64,000 nt of DNA. Origin: Thiohalomonas sp041685045 (GTDB lineage Bacteria > Pseudomonadota > Gammaproteobacteria > Thiohalomonadales > Thiohalomonadaceae). The position numbers were made by a program, and so were the translations under genes. Every line of letters starts with the position of its first letter. The first letter of the stretch is position 1. The notes under the pieces were generated by a model that was given only the letters and a program-made list of their open reading frames with translations, was not told where the DNA came from and did no database searches. Shown here in pieces: positions 33,264 through 41,653 of this stretch. Where the stretch lies: positions 150,557 through 214,556 of the forward strand of contig JAWLGP010000003.1 of NCBI GenBank assembly GCA_041685045.1, given 5' to 3'.

Positions 33264-34310
33264 CTACTTCCCGGCCGGGTTGGAGGAAAAGGGACGCGCC
33301 CGACCATTCAGCTGGTAGCGGATGACCGCCTTGTTGTGCTGCTCCAGCGTGTCGGAGAAGGCGTGACTGCCGTCGCCCCGGGCAACGAAGTACAGCGCCT
33401 TGCCATCGGCCGGGTGGAGCGCCGCGCGGAGCGCTTCGGCGCTCGGCAGGGCGATGGGGGTCGGCGGCAAGCCGCTGATGCGGTAGGTATTGTAGGGATT
33501 GTCGTCCGCCACCAGGTGGCGTCGGCGCAGGTTGCCGTCGTAAGCATCGCCCAGGCCATAGATAATGGTCGGATCGGTCTGCAGCCGCATCCGCTTTTGC
33601 AGTCGACGGACAAATACGCCGGCGATCTGCGGACGTTCATCGGGAACGCCTGTCTCCTTCTCGATGATGGATGCCAGGATCAGCGCTTCGTAGGGGTCCG
33701 AAATCGGCAGCCCCTCGGCCCGTGAGGCCCATTCTCGCTCCAACAGGTCCGCCATCGCCGCGTAAGCCCGGCGTAGAAAATCCACGTCACTGAGCCCCTG
33801 GGGGAAGTGGTAGGTCTCCGGCAGAAAACGCCCTTCCGGGTGTTCTCCGGGATACCCGAGCCGCGCCATGACGGCAGCGTCATCGAGCCCGTCCAACGTG
33901 TGATCGATGTGGGGATTCGCGGCCAACGCCGCCAGCATCTGATGGAAGGTCCAGCCCTCGATCACCGTCAGCGTATACTGAACCACCTTGCCGGCCACCA
34001 GCAGCTCCAGCAGCTGCGGCGGCGTCAGACCCGGCTCCAGCAGGTACTCGCCGGCCTTGATCTTGCTCCCCACGCCACGCAGGCGCGCCATCCAGACCAG
34101 AAGCCGTTCATCATCGATGACCCCGTCCGCTCGGAGACCGGCCGCCACCCTTGCCATCGGGGTGCCGGGCGTGATCAGCAGTTCATAGCCACTCTCATCG
34201 ATGGTGAGCGGGGTCTCCGAGAAACCCTGATACCGCATCCACTGCCAACCGACGGCGAAACTGGCGACCAGCAATGTAAGTCCGGCGAGTTTGAACAGCA
34301 GCTCGCGCAA
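33264..34310 (-). CDS. mltG: Endolytic peptidoglycan transglycosylase MltG (YceG), 348 aa
   Basis: Cleaves nascent glycan strands at the inner membrane and sets their length. The start is taken as TTG at 34310: GGAGG lies 5 nt upstream and overlaps the pabC end, and TTG is one base after the pabC stop. A transmembrane helix (about residues 7-24) precedes the LysM-like and YceG domains; the catalytic region shows ILASIIEKETG with the key Glu, and QTDPTIIYGLG, then DNPYNTYRISGLPPTPI. It is the last gene of the fatty-acid cluster. Confidence 0.93.
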   Translation of the reverse strand: MRELLFKLAGLTLLVASFAVGWQWMRYQGFSETPLTIDESGYELLITPGTPMARVAAGLRADGVIDDERLLVWMARLRGVGSKIKAGEYLLEPGLTPPQLLELLVAGKVVQYTLTVIEGWTFHQMLAALAANPHIDHTLDGLDDAAVMARLGYPGEHPEGRFLPETYHFPQGLSDVDFLRRAYAAMADLLEREWASRAEGLPISDPYEALILASIIEKETGVPDERPQIAGVFVRRLQKRMRLQTDPTIIYGLGDAYDGNLRRRHLVADDNPYNTYRISGLPPTPIALPSAEALRAALHPADGKALYFVARGDGSHAFSDTLEQHNKAVIRYQLNGRARPFSSNPAGK

Positions 34311-34311
34311 G

Positions 34312-35130
34312 TTAACCTCCGAGTTGTCGGTCGAGGGCGCCCTGCAGCCGGCGGGTAACGGCGCCAACCGGGTAGCCACGAAGCTCGTCGATCATCCGTA
34401 CGGGCCAGATGCGGATCAGACTGTTGGTCAGGAAGACCTCATCGGCATCAGCGAGTTCGGGCCAGTCCAGCTCCCCCTCGCGACACGGGACATCTTCAAC
34501 CTTGGCCAGCTTCATCACCGCTTCCCGCATGACACCGGCAACGCCGCACCGATCCATGCGCGGTGTCACCAGTTCGCCGTCGAGCAGTACAAAGAGGTTG
34601 GTCATCGTTCCTTCCGCCACCCGCCCTTCCGGGTCCAGCATGAGCCCCTCGGCGATATCCGGGTCGGTCCACTCGGCACGCGCCATCACCTGCTCCAGCC
34701 GCGCCAGGTGTTTCATGCCGGCAAGCGAAGGCGTGATACCGAGGCGTGTGTGACAGCGCCGGACCCTAACCCCGCGCATGGGCCAATGGGAAGGATAGTC
34801 CGGCCACGGGGCACCGACAACGAGGCGGCACGGTTGGGCCGGCTCCGGCGGGCGGTAACCGCGCCCCCCACTGCCGCGGGTGATGACGATCTTGGCCACT
34901 GCCCTACCGACCGCAGGCACAACTCCGCCCACCTCCTCCAGCAGCACGGTCGGTGAAGGCATCGCGAGATTGAGGCGCCGACAGCCGGCCTCCAGGCGAA
35001 ACAGATGCTCGGTCCAGAGTTCGGGGTTACCGTTGCGAACGGCAATGGTCTCGAACAACCCATCCGCGTAATGGAGCCCGCGGTCCAGGGCGTCGATGTG
35101 AGAGGTGGCTACTCCGTTGACCAGAATCAT
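34312..35130 (-). CDS. pabC: Aminodeoxychorismate lyase
   Basis: Splits 4-amino-4-deoxychorismate to p-aminobenzoate and pyruvate for folate synthesis; PLP-dependent fold type IV. The N-terminus (ILVNGVATSHIDALDRGLHY), the region near the PLP lysine (GITPSLAGMKHLARLEQVMA) and EGLMLDPEGRVAEGTMTNLF are typical. 272 aa, normal length. Lies between fabF and mltG as in E. coli and Pseudomonas and probably feeds translation into mltG. Confidence 0.93.
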   Translation of the reverse strand: MILVNGVATSHIDALDRGLHYADGLFETIAVRNGNPELWTEHLFRLEAGCRRLNLAMPSPTVLLEEVGGVVPAVGRAVAKIVITRGSGGRGYRPPEPAQPCRLVVGAPWPDYPSHWPMRGVRVRRCHTRLGITPSLAGMKHLARLEQVMARAEWTDPDIAEGLMLDPEGRVAEGTMTNLFVLLDGELVTPRMDRCGVAGVMREAVMKLAKVEDVPCREGELDWPELADADEVFLTNSLIRIWPVRMIDELRGYPVGAVTRRLQGALDRQLGG

Positions 35131-35176
35131 GGTCCCGTCTCCGGCGAGGTGACCGGCAGCGCACCGGAGGAGGATC

Positions 35177-35198
35177 GGCCCCGCCCGCAGGCGGGGCC
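35177..35198 (-). terminator. Strong hairpin between fabF and pabC, no T-run
   Basis: Perfect 9-bp GGCCCCGCC/GGCGGGGCC stem with CGCA loop, 10 nt after the fabF stop. Without a T-run it may be an RNA-stability or pausing element rather than a full terminator. Confidence 0.5.
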
Positions 35199-35207
35199 GC
35201 CAACCGG

Positions 35208-36446
35208 TCAGATCTTACGAAACACCAGGGTGCCGTTGGTGCCGCCGAAACCGAACGAGTTGGAGAGCGCCACTTCGATCGGCATCTCCCGCGCCTCGTT
35301 GGCGACGTAGTCGAGATCGCACTCCAGATCCTGGTTGAAGATATTGATGGTGGGCGGTGCCACCTGATCGCGAAGCGCCAGCGCCGTGAAGATCGCCTCG
35401 ATCCCGCCGGCGGCCCCAAGCAGGTGGCCGGTCATCGATTTGGTCGAGCTCATGGCCAACTTGTAGGCATGATCGCCAAACACGGACTTGGTCGCCTCGG
35501 TCTCCGCCTTGTCGCCGGCCGGAGTCGACGTACCGTGGGCGTTGATGTAGTGCACCTGTTCCGGGTTGACGCCGGCGTTGCGAAGGGCATTCTGCATGCA
35601 GCGTGCCGCCCCTTCACCGCCGGCCGCGGGCAGCGTCATGTGGTAGGCGTCGCCACTCATGCCGTAGCCAATCACTTCCGCATAGATCTTGGCCCCGCGC
35701 GCCTTGGCATGTTCATACTCCTCCAGCACCAGCACGCCGGCGCCATCCGAGAGTACGAAGCCGTCGCGATCCCTGTCCCAGGGACGGCTTGCCGTCGCCG
35801 GGTCATCGTTACGGGTCGACAGGGCGCGCGCCGCGCAGAAACCACCCAGACCACAGGGTGAGGTGGCCATCTCCGCACCGCCGGCCAACATCACGTCCGC
35901 ATCGCCGTATTCGATAATGCGGGCGGCATCGCCGATGCTGTGCGTCGCCGTGGCACAGGCGGTCACCAGTGCGATATTCGGCCCCTTGAAACCCCACTTG
36001 ATGGAGACATTGCCCGAGACCATATTGATGATGTTACTCGGCACGAAGAACGGCGAGATCTTGCGCGGACCGCCCTTATCGTAGGCCTCTCGCCCCTTCT
36101 CGATGCCGGGCAGGCCACCGATGCCGGAACCGATGGAGACGCCGATGGTGTGTGCGTTGGACTCGGTCACTTCCAGTCCGGCATCCTCGATCGCCTCCGC
36201 GGCGGCCGCTATGCCGTAATGGATGAACGGGTCCATCTTTTTGGCTTCTTTCGGGGAGATGTATTGGGAAACGTCGAAGTTGCGTACCGAACCGCCGAAG
36301 CGTGTCGGAAATTCGCTGACATCGAAGTGTTCCAGCGGCGCAATGCCGCTCTTCCCGGCGAGAATGTTCTCCCAGGATTCCTTAACATTGAGGCCAACGG
36401 GAGACACCATCCCCAGGCCGGTGACTACGACACGTCGCTTAGCCAA
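35208..36446 (-). CDS. fabF: 3-oxoacyl-ACP synthase II
   Basis: Elongating condensing enzyme of type II fatty acid synthesis, joining malonyl-ACP to acyl-ACP. 412 aa. The catalytic Cys lies in ALVTACATATHSIG, with the His pair in NAHGTSTPAGDKAE and STKSMTGHLLGAAGG. The chosen start is TTG (LAKRRVVVTGLGMVSPVG), since the family begins exactly here and a GGAAGGG lies about 9 nt upstream; no ATG is better placed. A terminator-like hairpin separates it from acpP. Confidence 0.97.
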   Translation of the reverse strand: MAKRRVVVTGLGMVSPVGLNVKESWENILAGKSGIAPLEHFDVSEFPTRFGGSVRNFDVSQYISPKEAKKMDPFIHYGIAAAAEAIEDAGLEVTESNAHTIGVSIGSGIGGLPGIEKGREAYDKGGPRKISPFFVPSNIINMVSGNVSIKWGFKGPNIALVTACATATHSIGDAARIIEYGDADVMLAGGAEMATSPCGLGGFCAARALSTRNDDPATASRPWDRDRDGFVLSDGAGVLVLEEYEHAKARGAKIYAEVIGYGMSGDAYHMTLPAAGGEGAARCMQNALRNAGVNPEQVHYINAHGTSTPAGDKAETEATKSVFGDHAYKLAMSSTKSMTGHLLGAAGGIEAIFTALALRDQVAPPTINIFNQDLECDLDYVANEAREMPIEVALSNSFGFGGTNGTLVFRKI

Positions 36447-36472
36447 GAGACCAACCCTTCCTGCTTGCTCGT

Positions 36473-36512
36473 TTCAAACAAAAGGCCGCGACCACAGGCG
36501 TGGTCAACGGCC
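36473..36512 (-). terminator. Intrinsic terminator or attenuator between acpP and fabF
   Basis: GGCCG-c-GACCAC-aggc-GTGGTC-aa-CGGCC hairpin followed on the minus strand by TTTTGTTTG, 20 nt after the acpP stop. This would let acpP be made in excess over fabF, as expected for the carrier protein. Confidence 0.8.
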
Positions 36513-36532
36513 CTCGATGATGGTTCTGACGA

Positions 36533-36772
36533 TCAGCCGGCCTGATGCGCGTTGATGTAATCGACGGCCTGCTGAACGGTGGTGATCTTTTCCGCCTCTT
36601 CGTCGGGGATCTCGGTGTCGAACTCTTCTTCGAGAGCCATCACCAGTTCCACCGTGTCGAGGGAATCGGCGCCAAGATCGTCGACGAAGGAGGATTCGGA
36701 TTTGACTTCTTCTTCCTTCACACCCAACTGCTCAACCACGATCTTCTTGACGCGCTCTTCGACAGTACTCAT
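36533..36772 (-). CDS. acpP: Acyl carrier protein
   Basis: 79 aa, acidic; the phosphopantetheine serine lies in DDLGADSLDTVELVMALEEE. Carries the growing acyl chain for FabH, FabF, FabG and for PlsX. The ATG at 36772 starts MSTVEERVKKIVVEQLG, the family's usual N-terminus, with GGAGGA upstream. Separated from fabG by 150 nt that may hold its own promoter. Confidence 0.98.
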   Translation of the reverse strand: MSTVEERVKKIVVEQLGVKEEEVKSESSFVDDLGADSLDTVELVMALEEEFDTEIPDEEAEKITTVQQAVDYINAHQAG

Positions 36773-36922
36773 GACGGATGCTTCCTCCCAGCTTGAGATA
36801 ATTCGTCTTCTACTGCCGCGGTATTGTATGTAAAAGCGGCAGCGGATGCCATATAACAACAACTAATTGAAAAAGGCTCGACTCGAAAGAGACAAGCCGC
36901 TGATTATATTAAGGTTTAACCC

Positions 36923-37666
36923 TCAACCCATGTACATGCCGCCATTGACGTGCAGGGTTTCGCCGGTGACATACCCGGCCTCGGGCGAGGCCAGAAAGGC
37001 GACGGCGGCGGCAATCTCCTCCGGTTGACCGAGTCGCGCGAGAGGGATTTGATTGAGCAGCGCCTCCTTGTGCTTGTCCGCCAGGGCACGGGTCATGTCG
37101 GTGTCGATGAAGCCCGGGGCCACCGCATTGACCGTCACGCCACGGGCGCCCACTTCCCGCGCCAGCGACTTGGCAAAGCCGATCATGCCGGCCTTGGCGG
37201 CGGCGTAGTTGGTCTGCCCGGCATTGCCGGATGCGCCCACCACCGAGGCGATGTTGACGATACGGCCGTAGCGCGCCTTGGTCATGCCCCGCAGGCAGGC
37301 CTTGGACATCCGGTAGGCGGAGGTCAGGTTGGTGTCGAGGATGTCGCTCCACTCCTCGTCCTTCATGCGCATCAGCAGGTTGTCACGGGTGATGCCGGCG
37401 TTGTTGACCAGGATGGTCACCGTGCCAAATTCGGCTTGAACCTGCTCCATGCCGGCGTCGACACTGGCCGGGTCGGTCACGTCCAGTTTGAGGCCGCGAC
37501 CCTTCACGCCCGCCTCCGCCAACACGGAGGAGATCGCCTCGGCGCCCTTGTCGGAGGTGGCGGTACCGATCACGGTAGCCCCGCGCCGCCCCAGCTCCAG
37601 GGCAATGGCCTGGCCGATGCCGCGGCTGGCGCCGGTGATCAGGGCAATCTGATTATCCCATGACAT
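36923..37666 (-). CDS. fabG: 3-oxoacyl-ACP reductase
   Basis: NADPH-dependent SDR reducing 3-ketoacyl-ACP. 247 aa with TGASRGIG cofactor motif, NNAGITRDN and the catalytic Ser, Tyr, Lys (GASGNAGQTNYAAAKAG). C-terminal ETLHVNGGMYMG as in the family. AGGAGA lies 7 nt before the ATG. Between fabD and acpP in the canonical order. Confidence 0.97.
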   Translation of the reverse strand: MSWDNQIALITGASRGIGQAIALELGRRGATVIGTATSDKGAEAISSVLAEAGVKGRGLKLDVTDPASVDAGMEQVQAEFGTVTILVNNAGITRDNLLMRMKDEEWSDILDTNLTSAYRMSKACLRGMTKARYGRIVNIASVVGASGNAGQTNYAAAKAGMIGFAKSLAREVGARGVTVNAVAPGFIDTDMTRALADKHKEALLNQIPLARLGQPEEIAAAVAFLASPEAGYVTGETLHVNGGMYMG

Positions 37667-37687
37667 CTTCGATTCTCCTGTGTTCTC

Positions 37688-38620
37688 TCAGCGGGTGGCC
37701 GCCAGTGCCTGCTGCAGGGTATCGCCGTCGAAAACGGCCAGCGCTTCGACGGTCTTGTCGATGCGCTTGTTGAGCCCCGCCAGCACCTTGCCGGGACCAC
37801 ACTCGATCACCTTGTCGACACCCTGCCCCGCCATGGCCTGGATGCTCTCAACCCAGCGCACCGGACTGTACAGTTGGCGTACCAGGGCATCGCGAATGGC
37901 CTCCGGGTCCGTCGCCGTGGCGACGTCCGCATTGTTGATGACCGGAACGTTGGGGGCGGCCACGGCCAACTCGGCCAACCGCGCCTTCATGCGCTCGGCG
38001 GCCGGCATCATCAGGGCACAGTGCGACGGCACGCTCACCGGCAGTACCACGGCACGCTTGGCGCCGGCCGCCTTGGCCTGCTCCACCGCGCGCTGCACCG
38101 CCTCGGCATGGCCCGCGACCACCACCTGGCCGGGGGAGTTGAAATTGACGGCCGAAACCACCTGGCCCTCGGCTGCCTGCTCACAGACGGCGATCACCTT
38201 GTCGTCATCCAGGCCCAGGATGGCGGCCATGGCGCCAGTGCCGGCCGGTACGGCCTCCTGCATGAAGCGGCCGCGATCAGCCACCAGCGAGACGGCATCT
38301 TCGAACCGCAGGCTGCCGGCGCAGACCAAGGCGGTGTATTCGCCCAGACTATGGCCGGCCATCAACGCCGGCATGGCGCCGCCGTTGGCACGCCAGACCC
38401 GCCAGGTGGCCACACCGGCGGCCAGCATGGCCGGCTGTGTCACATGGGTCTGATTCAGTTCGTCGGCAGGGCCTTCCTGGACCCGCCGCCAGAGGTCGTA
38501 GCCGAGCACGCCCGATGCCTCGACAAAGGTCTGCTCGACCTGCGGATGTCCTTCGGCCAACCCCGCGAGCATACCCACGGATTGCGATCCCTGTCCGGGA
38601 AAGACGAAAGCAAGTGACAT
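37688..38620 (-). CDS. fabD: Malonyl-CoA--ACP transacylase
   Basis: Transfers malonyl from CoA to ACP. The ATG at 38620 begins MSLAFVFPGQGSQSVGMLAG, the usual N-terminus, with GGGGGA 4 nt upstream. The catalytic Ser is in MAGHSLGEYTALVCAG, and the His is in VPSHCALM. 310 aa. Follows fabH by 19 nt. Confidence 0.97.
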   Translation of the reverse strand: MSLAFVFPGQGSQSVGMLAGLAEGHPQVEQTFVEASGVLGYDLWRRVQEGPADELNQTHVTQPAMLAAGVATWRVWRANGGAMPALMAGHSLGEYTALVCAGSLRFEDAVSLVADRGRFMQEAVPAGTGAMAAILGLDDDKVIAVCEQAAEGQVVSAVNFNSPGQVVVAGHAEAVQRAVEQAKAAGAKRAVVLPVSVPSHCALMMPAAERMKARLAELAVAAPNVPVINNADVATATDPEAIRDALVRQLYSPVRWVESIQAMAGQGVDKVIECGPGKVLAGLNKRIDKTVEALAVFDGDTLQQALAATR

Positions 38621-38639
38621 GTTTCCCCCTCGGAAGAAG

Positions 38640-39602
38640 TCAGAATCTGACCAGGGCCGAGCCCCAGGTAAAGCCACCGCCAAACGCCTCGAGCAGGACG
38701 GTGTCGCCGCGCTTGATGCGCCCGTCGCGTACCGCTTCGTCCAGCGCCAGCGGCACGGAGGCGGCCGAGGTGTTGCCGTGTTTGTGGACCGTGACCACCA
38801 CGTGGTCCATGTCCATTTTTAGTTTTTTGGCGGTGCCGTTGATGATGCGGATGTTGGCCTGATGCGGGACCAGCCAGTCGACGTCGCTCTTTTTCAATCC
38901 ATTGGCAGCGAGGGTTTCGTCAACAATGCGGCCCAGGGTGTTGACGGCCATCTTGAACACTTCGTTGCCGCGCATTTCGATGTACGGCCCCGCCTCTCCC
39001 CGTAACCCTTCGGAGGTGCCGCCGTTGGTGGTCAGCAGTGATTCGTAACTGCCATCGGCATGCAGGTGGGTGGAGAGAATGCCGGGCTCGTCGGAAGCCT
39101 GGAGGACGACGGCGCCGGCGCCATCGCCGAACAGGACACAGGTGCCGCGGTCGCTCCAGTCGACGATGCGCGACAGGGTCTCGGCACCGACCACCAGAGC
39201 GGTCCGGGCGGAGCCGGCACGAATGAAATTGTCGGCCACGCCCAGGGCGTAGACAAAACCGGTACAGACCGCCTGCACGTCGAACGCGGCACCGCCATGG
39301 ATATCCAGGCGCTGCTGCAACAGACAGGCTGTGCTGGGAAAGACGCGGTCGGGCGTGGTCGTCGCCACGACGATGAGATCGATGTCGCTCTTGTCAATGC
39401 CGGCCGCTTCGATGGCGGCAAGGGAAGCCTGTTCCGCCAACGCGCAGGTGGTCTCACCTTCGGCGGCGATATGGCGCTCCTTGATGCCGGTGCGCTCGGT
39501 GATCCACTGGTCCGTGGTGTCGACCATCCGCTCGAGTTCGGTATTGGTCAGCACCTTTTCCGGCAGGTAACTACCGGTTCCGAGAATACGTGAATAAATC
39601 AA
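38640..39602 (-). CDS. fabH: 3-oxoacyl-ACP synthase III
   Basis: Starts fatty acid synthesis by condensing acetyl-CoA with malonyl-ACP. 320 aa. The catalytic Cys lies in FDVQAVCTGFVYALG, with His in VPHQANIRIINGTAKKL and Asn further on. It starts at a TTG whose TTGA overlaps the plsX TGA, so translation is probably coupled to plsX. N-terminal IYSRILGTGSYLPEKVLTN matches the family. Confidence 0.96.
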   Translation of the reverse strand: MIYSRILGTGSYLPEKVLTNTELERMVDTTDQWITERTGIKERHIAAEGETTCALAEQASLAAIEAAGIDKSDIDLIVVATTTPDRVFPSTACLLQQRLDIHGGAAFDVQAVCTGFVYALGVADNFIRAGSARTALVVGAETLSRIVDWSDRGTCVLFGDGAGAVVLQASDEPGILSTHLHADGSYESLLTTNGGTSEGLRGEAGPYIEMRGNEVFKMAVNTLGRIVDETLAANGLKKSDVDWLVPHQANIRIINGTAKKLKMDMDHVVVTVHKHGNTSAASVPLALDEAVRDGRIKRGDTVLLEAFGGGFTWGSALVRF

Positions 39603-40618
39603 ACTGCGCGCCTTTCTTCCAACAATTGGCCCAACCGCTCGGCGATCTTTTCGGGCACATTCTTTTTGACTTCGAGCATCGCTTCGCGAATCGCCTGACT
39701 GAAGGCAAAGACGTCGGCGCCGCCGTGACTTTTGATGACAATACCGCGCAGTCCGACCAGACTGGCGCCGTTGTAGGTGCGCGGGTCGATTCTGGCACGG
39801 AACGCCTTCAGAACCGGCAGCGCCACCAAAGCGGCCATTCGTGTCAGCAGGTTGCGTTTGAACTCCTGCTTCATGTAATGCGTGATCATTTTGGCCACGC
39901 CTTCGCTGGTCTTCAGCGCGACGTTTCCGATGAAACCATCACACACCACCACGTCCACGGTGCCCTTATAGATGTCGTCACCTTCGACGAAACCGTAATA
40001 ATTGAGGTCGCTGGTGGCGAGTAGCCGGGCGGCATCCTTGACCTGCTCGTTGCCCTTGATCTCCTCCTCGCCGATGTTCAGCAACCCGACCGTCGGCCGC
40101 TCGATGCCGTCAACCAGACTCGTGAGCACCGAGCCCATCACTGCAAATTGATAGAGTTGTTCGGTGGTCGAATCGACGTTGGCGCCAAGATCGAGTACAT
40201 GGGAGTGGCCACCGATGGTGGGCAACGCGCTGATGATCGCCGGCCGGTCGATTCCCGGCAACGTCTTCAACACGAATCGCGCCGTGGCCATCAGCGCCCC
40301 GGTGTTGCCTGCGCTCACGCAGGCCTGCGCTGCCCCTTCCTTGACCAGGTCGATGGCGACGCGCATGGAAGAGTCTTTCTTGCCGCGCAAGGCGGAGGAC
40401 GGCGGCTCGTCCATCCCGACCACCTGGGAGGCGTGCCGGATCGACAACCGCTCCCCCGGCAGGCCACCGTGGCGATTCAATTCCTGGGTGATCTGCTGCT
40501 GATCGCCCACCAGGATGAGCTTCAGCTGCAAATTGTCCCGCAGCGCGCGCAGGGCCGCCGGCACGACAACGCCGACGCCGTGGTCACCGCCCATGGCATC
40601 GAGCGCTATCGTGGTCAT
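39599..40618 (-). CDS. plsX: Phosphate acyltransferase PlsX
   Basis: Makes acyl-phosphate from acyl-ACP for glycerol-3-phosphate acylation by PlsY. The ATG at 40618 opens MTTIALDAMGGDHGVGVVVP, the family N-terminus; an in-frame GTG 15 nt upstream is possible. 339 aa. Other signatures: NVDSTTEQLYQFAVMGS and VVCDGFIGNVALKTSEG. Separated from rpmF by a strong hairpin, so it may also have its own promoter. Confidence 0.96.
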   Translation of the reverse strand: MTTIALDAMGGDHGVGVVVPAALRALRDNLQLKLILVGDQQQITQELNRHGGLPGERLSIRHASQVVGMDEPPSSALRGKKDSSMRVAIDLVKEGAAQACVSAGNTGALMATARFVLKTLPGIDRPAIISALPTIGGHSHVLDLGANVDSTTEQLYQFAVMGSVLTSLVDGIERPTVGLLNIGEEEIKGNEQVKDAARLLATSDLNYYGFVEGDDIYKGTVDVVVCDGFIGNVALKTSEGVAKMITHYMKQEFKRNLLTRMAALVALPVLKAFRARIDPRTYNGASLVGLRGIVIKSHGGADVFAFSQAIREAMLEVKKNVPEKIAERLGQLLEERRAV

Positions 40619-40651
40619 CGCTGGTTCACTCACAGGCCGGGCCCTAAACCA

Positions 40652-40692
40652 AAAACGCCGGTCCGGATCGTACAATTCCGATCCGGACCGGC
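40652..40692 (-). terminator. Intrinsic terminator or attenuator between rpmF and plsX
   Basis: Perfect 14-bp stem GCCGGTCCGGATCG/CGATCCGGACCGGC with an 8-nt loop, followed on the minus strand by GTTTTTGG. It starts 18 nt after the rpmF stop and would reduce transcription into plsX-fab. Confidence 0.85.
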
Positions 40693-40710
40693 ATCTGGTT
40701 CATCAAAGCG

Positions 40711-40890
40711 TTAGTCGCCCTTGACGTTGAGAACCTTGCGGCCGCGATAGTAGCCATCCGGGCTGATATGGTGGCGCAGGTGGGTCTCGCCGGTGGTCGG
40801 CTCGATGGAGAGCGCCTTGGGCTTCAGGGCGTCGTGCGCACGGCGCATGCCACGCTTGGAGGGACTCGTACGGTTCTTCTGAACAGCCAT
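40711..40890 (-). CDS. rpmF: 50S ribosomal protein L32
   Basis: 59 aa: MAVQKNRTSPSKRGMRRAHD, then HLRHHISPDGYYRGRKVLNV, both closely matching L32 of gammaproteobacteria, without zinc-binding cysteines. The ATG lies 3 nt after the yceD stop, so the two are coupled, as in E. coli. A ribosomal gene ahead of plsX-fab ties ribosome and membrane synthesis. Confidence 0.98.
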   Translation of the reverse strand: MAVQKNRTSPSKRGMRRAHDALKPKALSIEPTTGETHLRHHISPDGYYRGRKVLNVKGD

Positions 40891-40893
40891 TGC

Positions 40894-41436
40894 CTATGAT
40901 TCCTCGTCAAGGTTTCCGTTCTTACGCAACTTGGCCAGAACGGAAAAAGGATTATCCCGTGCCGGACCGTCGTCATTCGTTTTCGCGGGGCCGCCGGCCG
41001 ACAGACTTCCGGGGGAGCATTCACCCTCCGAATGCCGCGCGATGACCGGCAGCGCCAAAATGAGCTCGTCCTGGACGAGCTCTTTCAGAAAGAGCGGTTC
41101 TTCACCGATGACCAGAGGCTCGTACTCCTCGGGCAGGCGATCGGCCTGCGCCTCTCTGGCAATCAGCGCCACCTTGGTATCGGTGTGCACTGTCTGCCGA
41201 CACGGCTCGAGGCACACCTGGCACTCCAGCATCAGCTCTGCTTCGACCCGGACCAATATATAAGGTACGTTCTGCGCATCGCTGTCGAAGCGTAGATATA
41301 CCTTGGCCTCGCCGCCGGTCTCGACCAGGGACGCCTTCAAGCGCTCCATCCCTTCAAGGGGATAGCTGCCTTCGAAGACGGCACCACGCCGGGCCAGGCG
41401 GACCGGATCCACACTTTCCGGAAGCCGCTCTCTCAT
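40894..41436 (-). CDS. yceD: YceD/DUF177 family protein, 180 aa
   Basis: Matches YceD (DUF177), implicated in 23S rRNA accumulation or ribosome assembly: an N-terminal ESVDPVRLARRGAVFEGSYP, a Cys pair (LECQVCLEPC), YEPLVIGEEPLFLKELVQDE and the closing NPFSVLAKLRKNG. The ATG at 41436 gives the family N-terminus but has no ribosome site and lies only a few nt from the predicted transcription start. First gene of the yceD-rpmF-plsX-fab cluster. Confidence 0.93.
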   Translation of the reverse strand: MRERLPESVDPVRLARRGAVFEGSYPLEGMERLKASLVETGGEAKVYLRFDSDAQNVPYILVRVEAELMLECQVCLEPCRQTVHTDTKVALIAREAQADRLPEEYEPLVIGEEPLFLKELVQDELILALPVIARHSEGECSPGSLSAGGPAKTNDDGPARDNPFSVLAKLRKNGNLDEES

Positions 41437-41446
41437 AGGAGCGCGA

Positions 41447-41475
41447 ATAATACGCGCGGGCCCCTGGGTTGTCAA
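41447..41475 (-). promoter_or_regulatory. Strong sigma-70 promoter for yceD-rpmF
   Basis: On the minus strand TTGACA (41475-41470), 17-nt spacer, TATTAT (41452-41447). The -35 is perfect and the -10 is 5/6. The expected start near 41440 is only about 4 nt before the yceD ATG. Confidence 0.8.
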
Positions 41476-41549
41476 AGAAAAGCCAATAAAATCCGCTTGT
41501 TCCGGCCAGTCCACAGGGTTTTGAAGCGGGCTGGAGAAGGGCGTTTTCC

Positions 41550-41578
41550 TTGACAAGACAAGGCCATTTCCGTACATA
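41550..41578 (+). promoter_or_regulatory. Candidate sigma-70 promoter for pycA
   Basis: TTGACA (41550-41555), 17-nt spacer, TACATA (41573-41578). Perfect -35, weak -10. Divergent from the yceD promoter about 75 nt away. Confidence 0.45.
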
Positions 41579-41653
41579 GGGACGCTCTTTCGGGCGAACG
41601 GACGGATGCGGGACATCCGCCCTTCGCTTTTTTCGTGTCTGAGGCGGGGAATC

